Source: JBDLRH01 sp039800165
GTDB taxonomy: Bacteria > Pseudomonadota > Gammaproteobacteria > Burkholderiales > Burkholderiaceae_C
Assembly: GCA_039800165.1 (NCBI GenBank)
Contig: JBDLRH010000172.1
Coordinates: 1 to 5,317, forward strand
Length of the DNA stretch: 5,317 nt
Direction of reading: 5' to 3'
The notes under the pieces were generated by a model, which saw only the letters and a program-made list of their open reading frames with translations, had not been told where the DNA came from and ran no database searches. The position numbers and the translations under genes are program-made. Below are positions 1-5,317 of this stretch, piece after piece. The stretch's first letter is position 1; each line of letters starts with the position of its first letter.

Positions 1-678
1 GAGGCGCCGCGCGGCATGGTGCAGACCATCAGCACCAAGTGCGACTGGCGCGAAGCCACCGACGAGCTGGGCCAGCGCTTCGAGATATCGTTCAACAGCT
101 ACAAGCCCTTTGCCTGCGGCATCGTCATCCACCCCAGCATCGACGCCTGCGCGCAGCTGCGCGAGCAGGGCGTGAAGGCCGAGGACGTGGAGCGCATCGA
201 GCTGCGGGTGCACTCGCTGGTGCTCGAGCTCACCGGCAAGAAGGAGCCGGCCGACGGCCTGCAGGCCAAGTTCAGCGTGTACCACGGCTGCGCCGCGGGC
301 CTGATCTTCGGCCGCGCGGGCGAGACCGAATACGACGACCACATCGTCAACCGCGAGGACATGCTGGCGCTGCGCCGCAAGGTGGTGGCCACGGTGGACA
401 ACGCCATCAACGAAGAAAGCGCCGACGTCACCGCCATCCTGAAGGACGGCCGCCAGGTGCACGTGTTTGTCGAGCACGCGATCGGCTCGTTGCAGCGGCC
501 GATGAGCGATGCGCAGCTCGAGGCCAAGTTCCACAACCTGTCTGACCCGGTGCTGGGCGCCGCCGCCACGCAGCGGCTGATCGACGCGGCCTGGAAGGTG
601 GGCGCAGCCGCGGACCTGCGCGCGCTGGCAGCGCTGGCCGTGCCGAGCGTGCCGACCGTACCGGCCGTACCGGCCTGA
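1..678 (+). CDS. MmgE/PrpD family protein, C-terminal part (5' end outside window)
   Basis: The frame is open to the left edge and reads E-A-P-R-G before the Met codon at 16, so that Met is internal. MmgE/PrpD proteins are usually about 450 residues, and roughly the last 225 are seen here. Numbering from the Met at 16, the family signs are the YKPF...IHPSID block (Lys30, His39), which corresponds to the conserved K-P-(Y/F)-x-C...H region, the amphipathic ERIELRV strand (about 60-66), the KFSVYHGCAAGLIFG block (about 85-99), and the LSDPVLG stretch near the end. The family includes 2-methylcitrate dehydratase, cis-aconitate decarboxylase and related soluble lyases/isomerases that act on small polycarboxylates. 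This protein resembles the broad MmgE/PrpD group rather than PrpD itself, so no substrate is assigned. The C-terminus carries an odd Val-Pro repeat (residues 209-220). A hydrolase gene follows after 27 bases, which suggests co-transcription. The family call is firm; the function is unknown. Confidence 0.88.
   Translation, partial: EAPRGMVQTISTKCDWREATDELGQRFEISFNSYKPFACGIVIHPSIDACAQLREQGVKAEDVERIELRVHSLVLELTGKKEPADGLQAKFSVYHGCAAGLIFGRAGETEYDDHIVNREDMLALRRKVVATVDNAINEESADVTAILKDGRQVHVFVEHAIGSLQRPMSDAQLEAKFHNLSDPVLGAAATQRLIDAAWKVGAAADLRALAALAVPSVPTVPAVPA
640..675 (+). repeat. Four tandem 9-base units encoding a Val-Pro-x tail
   Basis: Four consecutive 9-base units lie in frame just before the stop codon of the MmgE/PrpD gene. 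Each starts GTGCCG or GTACCG and encodes V-P-S, V-P-T, V-P-A and V-P-A. The last two units are identical (GTACCGGCC) and use GTA, a valine codon that is uncommon in this GC-rich sequence. This is the pattern expected from replication slippage. The repeat extends the protein beyond the usual end of the family fold, so it is probably a disordered tail. Confidence 0.8.
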
Positions 679-705
679 GGCCCACCGGCGACAACGCAGA
701 CCGGT

Positions 706-1878
706 GTGCTGATGGCCTTGCCCGAACTGCAGCTCGCCGTCATCGACGTCAAGCCCGGCGCGGCCCACGAAAGCCAGTCGGGCCTGCAGATGCTGCGCCC
801 GCGCATCTACGGCGCGTGGCGGCAGCCCGCTGGCCCGAAGAGGGTGGCGGCCATCGTGATGCACCCCACCAGCAACTTCATGGGGCATTACCTGATCGCG
901 CCGCTCGCGGCGCGCGGGGTGGCCTGCATGGGGCTGAACTCGCGCTACGCGGGCAACGACACGCTGCTGCTGATGGAGCGCGTGATTCAGGACCTGGGTG
1001 CCGGGGTGCAGTACCTGCGGGCGCAGGGCTACGACAAGGTGGTGCTGATCGGCAACTCGGGGGGCGGTTCGCTCGCGGCCTTCTACCAGGCGCAAGCCGA
1101 GCAGCTGACCATCACCCACATGCTGGACGGTGACCCGGCGCATCTGTCGCCGCAGGACCTGCCGCCGGTGGACGGCATCGCGCTGTGCGCGGCGCACGAA
1201 GGCCGCTCGCATCTGATGCGGCGCTGGATCGACCCCTCGGTGACGGACGAGCACGACCCGCTGAGCGTGGATGCGTCGCTCGACATGTACGACCCGCGCA
1301 ACCAGCCCTTCACGCCGGAATTCCTCGCGCGGTTTGATGCGGCGCAGGCGGCGCGGCTGGATCGCATCGAGCGCTGGGTGGATGAGCGGCTGGCCCGCCT
1401 GCGTGCGCAGACCACGTCCAGTGCATCGGCAGCCGCCGCAGGCGGCGGGCCCCGCGACGAAGTCTTCGTCATCCACCGCACCCACGCCGACCCGCGCTGC
1501 ATTGATCTCAGCATCGATGCCAACGACCGGCCGGTGGGCAGCGTGTGGGGCGCCGGCGCCGACGGTGCTCGCGCCGTCAATTACGCGGCCAGCCAGATGG
1601 GCCGCATCACCTCGCTCACCGCCTTTTTGTCGCAGTGGTCGCAGCGCAGCCGCGCGGATGGGCCGTCCAATCTGGCGAGCACCTCGGTACCGGCGCTGCT
1701 GTGTACCTACACCGCCGATTCATCCACCTTCCCCAGCACCCGCGACGCCTGGCTGCAGGCGGGCGGCCCGCGCATCCGCAACATCGACATCACCGGCGGC
1801 AACCATTACCTGGCGGGGCAACCCGCACTGGTGGAGCAAGTCGCCGACGCGATGGCCGCCTGGATGCACGCGCTGTAG
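706..1878 (+). CDS. Alpha/beta hydrolase family protein
   Basis: This is a predicted soluble serine hydrolase, probably an esterase or a related acyl-bond hydrolase; the substrate is unknown. Numbered from the GTG at 706, an early strand ends in MHPTSNFMGHY (a typical oxyanion-hole region). The nucleophile elbow is G-N-S-G-G with Ser118, preceded by the strand KVVLIG. The late strand ALLCTYTADSS offers Asp338 as the likely acid, and GGNHYLAGQ offers His367 as the likely base. Between elbow and acid lies a long region (about 135-320) that probably forms a cap, with an acidic/arginine-rich helix and a low-complexity Thr/Ser/Ala/Gly linker at about 236-248. No signal peptide is visible. The start is uncertain: GTG at 706 and ATG at 712 are in frame two codons apart, and neither has a clear ribosome binding site. 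The gene sits 27 bases after the MmgE/PrpD gene and 69 bases before the oxidoreductase gene, consistent with one operon. The triad assignment is inferred from fold order. Confidence 0.88.
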   Translation: MLMALPELQLAVIDVKPGAAHESQSGLQMLRPRIYGAWRQPAGPKRVAAIVMHPTSNFMGHYLIAPLAARGVACMGLNSRYAGNDTLLLMERVIQDLGAGVQYLRAQGYDKVVLIGNSGGGSLAAFYQAQAEQLTITHMLDGDPAHLSPQDLPPVDGIALCAAHEGRSHLMRRWIDPSVTDEHDPLSVDASLDMYDPRNQPFTPEFLARFDAAQAARLDRIERWVDERLARLRAQTTSSASAAAAGGGPRDEVFVIHRTHADPRCIDLSIDANDRPVGSVWGAGADGARAVNYAASQMGRITSLTAFLSQWSQRSRADGPSNLASTSVPALLCTYTADSSTFPSTRDAWLQAGGPRIRNIDITGGNHYLAGQPALVEQVADAMAAWMHAL

Positions 1879-1933
1879 CTGCGGTAGCCTTCGCGACGCG
1901 GCATGGAAGTGTCGCAAGCACCGCCCTTTCACC

Positions 1934-1938
1934 GGAGA
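1934..1938 (+). promoter_or_regulatory. Ribosome binding site for the oxidoreductase gene
   Basis: GGAGA lies nine bases upstream of the ATG at 1948. It decides the start: the frame is also open from an ATG at 1903, but the 15 extra residues from there do not resemble the N-terminus of the family, and this site would then lie inside the coding sequence. Confidence 0.75.
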
Positions 1939-1947
1939 ACCCCGTCC

Positions 1948-2934
1948 ATGCTCGCTGCCTACTACGAACAGACCGGCCCTGCCGCACAGGTGCTGCACCT
2001 GGCCGAGGTGCCCACGCCCGAGCCTGCGGCCGGCGAGGTGCGCGTGCGGCTGCAGTGGTCGGGCGTGAACCCGTCGGACGTGAAGTCGCGCGCGGGGCTG
2101 CGCAGCAAGGTGCTGGCCTTCCCGCGCATCATTCCGCACAGCGACGGCATGGGTGTCATCGATGCGGTGGGTGCCGGGGTGGATGCATCACGCACCGGCC
2201 AGCGGGTGTGGGTGTGGAATGCTGCGTGGGGCCGGCCGTTTGGCACCGCGGCGCAGTTCATCACCGTGCCGCAGGCGCAGGCGGTGCCGCTGCCCGACAA
2301 CGTGAGTGCTGAGGCGGCGGCCTGCTTCGGCATTCCCGCCATGACCGCGCTGCATGCGGTGCGCTGCAACGGCGGCGTGCAGGGGCAGGATGTGCTGGTG
2401 ACGGGCGGCGCCGGCGCGGTGGGCCACTACGCCATCCAGATGGCCAAGCTGCTGGGCGCGCGGCGCGTGATCAGCACCGTCAGCAGCGATGCCAAGGCGC
2501 AGGTGGCGCGCGCGGCGGGTGCCGACATCACCATCAACTACCGCACCGAGGATGTGCTGGCGCGTGTGCGCGAAGCCACCAGTGGCGCGGGCGTGCAACG
2601 CATCATCGATATGGATGCCGGCGCCAACGGCGCAATCGATGCCGAGGCGGTGATGCCCAACGGCACGGTGGTGATTTACGGCAGCAGCCAGCCGCAGGTG
2701 AGCTTTCCGTTCTTTGCGCTGCTGGCGAAGAACGTGGCGCTGCAGTTCTTCATCGTCTACCACCTGCAGCCGGCCGATCGCGCCGCGGCGCAGGCGCAAC
2801 TGGATACCTGGTTGCGTGCCGGGGCGCTGAAGCACAACATCGCGCAGCGCATGCCGCTGGCCGACATCGTGAAGGCGCACGAGCTGCAGGAAAGCGGTGC
2901 CTTGGTGGGCAACCTGGTGCTGCAGGTGCCCTGA
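1948..2934 (+). CDS. Zinc-independent NAD(P)H:quinone oxidoreductase-like MDR dehydrogenase
   Basis: A 328-residue member of the medium-chain dehydrogenase/reductase superfamily, the usual length for quinone oxidoreductases (about 325). It starts MLAAYYEQTGPA. The N-terminal GroES-like domain (about 1-125) has the signature SGVNPSDVKSRAG (38-50); the Cys that ligates catalytic zinc in alcohol dehydrogenases is absent there, which fits the zinc-independent branch. PHSDGMGVIDAVG and RPFGTAAQF follow. The Rossmann domain has the nucleotide-binding loop GGAGAVG (153-159). The second strand ends in STVSSDAKA with no acidic residue at the usual NAD-selecting position, so NADPH is the more likely cofactor (inference). 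The C-terminal part ends with the typical ADIVKAHELQESG...GNLVL block. These enzymes reduce quinones or activated enones in the cytosol, but substrates vary widely. It is the last of three co-directional genes and probably shares their transcript. The family is firm; the substrate is unknown. Confidence 0.92.
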   Translation: MLAAYYEQTGPAAQVLHLAEVPTPEPAAGEVRVRLQWSGVNPSDVKSRAGLRSKVLAFPRIIPHSDGMGVIDAVGAGVDASRTGQRVWVWNAAWGRPFGTAAQFITVPQAQAVPLPDNVSAEAAACFGIPAMTALHAVRCNGGVQGQDVLVTGGAGAVGHYAIQMAKLLGARRVISTVSSDAKAQVARAAGADITINYRTEDVLARVREATSGAGVQRIIDMDAGANGAIDAEAVMPNGTVVIYGSSQPQVSFPFFALLAKNVALQFFIVYHLQPADRAAAQAQLDTWLRAGALKHNIAQRMPLADIVKAHELQESGALVGNLVLQVP

Positions 2935-2935
2935 A

Positions 2936-2953
2936 CGCGCCTATTTCGGCGCG
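2936..2953. terminator. Small perfect hairpin between convergent genes, possible weak terminator
   Basis: CGCGCC (2936-2941) and GGCGCG (2948-2953) form a perfect 6-bp all-GC stem around the 6-base loop TATTTC. It begins one base after the stop codon of the oxidoreductase gene and lies downstream of the kinase stop on the other strand, so it could serve both transcripts. No T-run follows on either strand, so a classic intrinsic terminator is not supported. It may be a rho-assisted pause or 3'-end protection site, or chance in GC-rich DNA. Confidence 0.35.
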
Positions 2954-2981
2954 CTGATTGAAGCGAGATTACTTCGGCGCG
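2941..2981. repeat. Imperfect short direct repeat around the kinase stop codon
   Basis: TTCGGCGCG occurs at 2945-2953 and again at 2973-2981, 28 bases apart. On the minus strand both copies extend to a 12-base match with two differences, GCGCCGAAGTAA and GCGCCGAAATAG. The first encodes the real C-terminal A-P-K and stop of the kinase; the second would read A-P-K-stop too but is out of frame with it. It may be a remnant of a local duplication or chance. Confidence 0.4.
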
Positions 2982-5317
2982 GTTTCGCGCTGGGCGATCA
3001 GCTGCACCATGCGGGCCAGCAGCACCGCGGCTGTCACCGGCTTGCTGATGAAGTCGTTGCAGCCGGCGGCCGTGGCGCCTTCGATCTCGGAGGGCATCGT
3101 GCCGGCGGTCACGGCAATGATGGGCAGCGACAGCTCGTTCAATTCCTGCCGGATCCAGCGCGTGGCTTCCAGCCCGTCCATCATCGGCATGTGCAGGTCC
3201 ATCAGCACCAGGTCGTAGGGCCGGCCCTCCTGGCGCGACATCGACACCGAGCGCACCGCCTGCGTGCCGTCAGACACCGCATCGACATGCGCGCCCCAGC
3301 GCTCGAGCATCAGCGTCATGCTGGCGGTGCCCAGCTCGTCGTCATCGGCCAGCAGCAGCCGCACGCCCTTGAGCGGCGCGTCGTAGCCGCTGGCGCCGGT
3401 GCCCGGCGCAGCGGCGGGCGGCAGCGTGAGTTCGGCCCAGAAGGTCGAGCCGCGGCCCGGCGCAGACACCACGCCGGTGCTGCCGTCCATGGCCTGTGCC
3501 AGCCGGCGCGCGATGGCCAGCCCCAGGCCCACGCCGCCGCGCTGGCGCGAGCGCACCGATGCCGACATCAGCGCGAACGGCTCGAACAGCTGGCGCTGGT
3601 CTTCCTCGGTGATGCCCGGGCCTTCGTCCTGCACCTCGAAGCGGTAGCGCTCACCGGGCAGCGGCAGCACGCGCAGATCGATGCGGCCGCTTTCGCTGTA
3701 GCGCACTGCGTTGCTGAGAAAGTGGCCCAGCAGCTGGCGCACGCGCTGGTCGTCGCCATGCACCCAGCGGTCGGCGCCGGGCGCCAGCGTCACCGCCAGG
3801 CGCAGCCCGCGCGCAGCGGCTTGCACCGCATGCACCGAGCGCAGGCTGTCGGCCAGCGCGCCCAGATCGAAGTCCTTGCGGTTGAGCGGCAGCTCGCCGT
3901 CTTCGATGAGCTGCAGGTCGAGGATGTCGCTGAGCATCTGCGCCAGCGTCTGCGCGGTATCTGCGATGTGGTGCACCAGATGCTGGCGCTGCGTGGGTTC
4001 GGTGTCGGCCGCACGTGCCAGCTCGGCGAGGTTCAGCACCGCATTGAGCGGCGTGCGCAGCTGGTGGCTGGTGTTGACCAGAAAGCGCGTCTTAGCCTGC
4101 GCTGCAGCCTGCGCATCCAGCCGCGCCCGCTCCAGCAGCCGGCTGCGCTCCACTTCATCGGATACGTCTTGCACCGTCCACACCACGCCGCTGCGCGATG
4201 CCGGGTTGGCGGTGTCGATCAAGCGCCCCGAAAAGCGCGCGGTGATCGGCGAGCCGTCGGCACGGAACAGCGGCCACTCGAAGCTGGCCATCTCGCCGCG
4301 CAACAGCGCCGGGTTGGTCTGCTCGACCAGCTGCTGCAGTGCGGCCTCGCCACCCATCAAATCGGCCGCGGTGCGGCCGACGCCGCTGCCCACAGGCCAG
4401 CCGGCCATCTCTTCGAGGCTGCGGCTGCACAAGGTGATGGTGCCCCGTCGCACCACAAAGATGCCCACCGGCGCGGTGTCGAGCACCGCCTTGCGCTCCA
4501 GCTGTTGCAGCGCTTCTTGCGTCACGTCGCGCATCACGCCCAGCAGGTAGCGACGCTCGCCGAGCGAGAACACCGCGGCCGAGCCGAACAGCCGGCGAGT
4601 TTCGCCGCTGCGAGTCACCAGCTCGAACGCCTGGTCATGCAGCACGCCAGAATCTACGGTGGCCTGCATCAGTGCCTTGATGCGGGCGCGGTCTTTCCAC
4701 AGGCCGAGCCCGCCGGGTGAGCGGCCGACCAGTGCTTCGCGGCTGTAGCCGGTGATGCGCTCGAGCTCCGGGTTGACCAGCGCCAGATGATCCGTGTCCA
4801 GGTCAAACAGCGCAATGCCATAAGGGCTGACGGCGATGATGCGGGCCATGAGCGACTGCGCGTCGTGGCGCGCGCGTTCAGCCGCCAGTTGCGCCGTGTC
4901 GTCGATGCAGGTGGCCAGCACTGCCCGTGCGCCGTCGATCTCGATCGGCGCGGCGGTGGAGCGCACCTCATGCAGCGTGCCATGCCGCGAGCGAAAGCGC
5001 CATGCCGCCATGCCCAGCGGCGCGGCGCCTGCGGGCAGCTTGCTCAGCTCCTGCAGCCGCTCGTCGAACCGCGCACGGTCGACCGGGTCTGCAAAGTGGT
5101 CGGGGATCGCAGAACCCACCATGTCGTCTGCATCGGCGTAGCCGAACAGCGCTGCGGCAGCGGCATTGGCCTCAAGCACCACGCCGTCGCGGTGCAGCAC
5201 CTGCGGCACGGGTGACAGGGCAAAGAGTTCGTGCGAGCGCTCGGCCTGGGCCTGCGCGCGCTGGCGAAGCAGCATGGCACGCAGGGTGCGCGCCAGCATC
5301 AGGCCGCAGATCGCTGC
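2969..5317 (-). CDS. Hybrid sensor histidine kinase: PAS-PAS-PAS-HisKA-HATPase-REC (N-terminus outside window)
   Basis: The frame is open through the right edge (A-A-I-C-G-L before the Met codon at 5299), so the gene is partial. Numbers count from that Met (776 residues). The first residues look like the cytosolic end of a membrane helix followed by a basic/Gln-rich linker. Three PAS domains follow: about 20-138, about 140-262 (with the GYSREALVG...GLW pattern) and about 263-384. A short coiled coil (about 383-404) leads into the HisKA domain with His412 in SHQLRTPLN. The HATPase_c domain (about 510-630) has an N-box with Asn530, a G1 box D-E-G-P-G (558-562) and a G2 box G-V-G-L-G-L (589-594). 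A short Ala/Gly/Pro linker leads to a receiver with Asp652/653, phosphoacceptor Asp701 in MDLHMPMMDG, Thr731 and Lys753. The family role is autophosphorylation on His, then transfer to the receiver Asp and probably on to an Hpt protein. The residue after His412 is Gln instead of the usual Glu/Asp. The signal and target are unknown; the gene is convergent with the enzyme genes, so functional linkage is not implied. Confidence 0.93.
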   Translation of the reverse strand, partial: AAICGLMLARTLRAMLLRQRAQAQAERSHELFALSPVPQVLHRDGVVLEANAAAAALFGYADADDMVGSAIPDHFADPVDRARFDERLQELSKLPAGAAPLGMAAWRFRSRHGTLHEVRSTAAPIEIDGARAVLATCIDDTAQLAAERARHDAQSLMARIIAVSPYGIALFDLDTDHLALVNPELERITGYSREALVGRSPGGLGLWKDRARIKALMQATVDSGVLHDQAFELVTRSGETRRLFGSAAVFSLGERRYLLGVMRDVTQEALQQLERKAVLDTAPVGIFVVRRGTITLCSRSLEEMAGWPVGSGVGRTAADLMGGEAALQQLVEQTNPALLRGEMASFEWPLFRADGSPITARFSGRLIDTANPASRSGVVWTVQDVSDEVERSRLLERARLDAQAAAQAKTRFLVNTSHQLRTPLNAVLNLAELARAADTEPTQRQHLVHHIADTAQTLAQMLSDILDLQLIEDGELPLNRKDFDLGALADSLRSVHAVQAAARGLRLAVTLAPGADRWVHGDDQRVRQLLGHFLSNAVRYSESGRIDLRVLPLPGERYRFEVQDEGPGITEEDQRQLFEPFALMSASVRSRQRGGVGLGLAIARRLAQAMDGSTGVVSAPGRGSTFWAELTLPPAAAPGTGASGYDAPLKGVRLLLADDDELGTASMTLMLERWGAHVDAVSDGTQAVRSVSMSRQEGRPYDLVLMDLHMPMMDGLEATRWIRQELNELSLPIIAVTAGTMPSEIEGATAAGCNDFISKPVTAAVLLARMVQLIAQRETAPK

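Noticed and set aside
99..806. A 235-codon open frame on the minus strand opposite the MmgE/PrpD gene
   Set aside because: It is Ser/Ala/Arg-rich with no family motif and lies opposite a well-supported gene.
1432..1446. Perfect inverted repeat GCCGCC-GCA-GGCGGC
   Set aside because: It lies within the Ala/Gly linker codons of the hydrolase and is explained by GC-rich coding of Ala and Gly; no T-run or regulatory context is present.
1903..1947. ATG at 1903 as start of the oxidoreductase
   Set aside because: The extra 15 residues do not fit the family N-terminus, and a good ribosome binding site (1934-1938) points to the ATG at 1948.
1879..1947. Possible promoter or terminator in the 69-base gap before the oxidoreductase gene
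   Set aside because: Apart from the ribosome binding site, I see no convincing -35/-10 pair, operator palindrome or hairpin with a T-run.
1271..2312. Overlapping plus-strand open frames in other phases across the hydrolase/oxidoreductase junction
   Set aside because: Their products are Arg/Ala/Pro-rich with no recognisable motifs, while the chosen frames show clear catalytic and cofactor motifs.
2897..4720. A 607-codon open frame on the plus strand opposite the histidine kinase
   Set aside because: It is antisense to a clear kinase, its product is rich in His, Arg, Gln and Ala with no domain, and it overlaps the end of the oxidoreductase gene. Long antisense open frames are expected in GC-rich coding DNA.
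1..5317. Search for RNA genes, CRISPR arrays, insertion sequences or defence systems
   Set aside because: No tRNA-like cloverleaf, regularly spaced repeats, transposase motifs or terminal inverted repeats were seen; nearly all bases are explained by four ordinary genes.

Overview
The window is GC-rich DNA packed with genes. Codons end mostly in G or C and intergenic gaps are 27 to 69 bases. Gene content and protein style (an MmgE/PrpD lyase beside an alpha/beta hydrolase and a quinone-oxidoreductase-type dehydrogenase, plus a multi-PAS hybrid kinase) suggest a betaproteobacterium of the Burkholderiales, perhaps Comamonadaceae. This placement is inferred from overall character; no taxonomic marker gene is present.

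Left part (1-2934, plus strand): three genes in the same direction, probably one transcription unit. They are the 3' end of an MmgE/PrpD-family protein cut by the left edge, a complete alpha/beta hydrolase (about 390 residues), and a complete zinc-independent NAD(P)H:quinone-oxidoreductase-like MDR enzyme (328 residues from the start chosen here). A lyase/isomerase, a hydrolase and an oxidoreductase side by side fit a small catabolic cluster for an organic acid or ester, but the substrate cannot be read from the sequence.

Right part (2969-5317, minus strand): most of a hybrid sensor histidine kinase, convergent with the first three genes. Its visible order is end of a probable membrane helix, three PAS domains, HisKA, HATPase_c and a C-terminal receiver. 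The N-terminus lies beyond the right edge. The 34-base convergent gap holds a small perfect hairpin and one copy of a short direct repeat.

I found no RNA gene, mobile element, CRISPR array or defence-type system. The region looks like ordinary chromosome. The points most worth a second look are the H-Q (rather than H-E/D) phosphoacceptor motif in the kinase, the slippage-like Val-Pro tail of the MmgE/PrpD protein, and the unassigned enzyme cluster.
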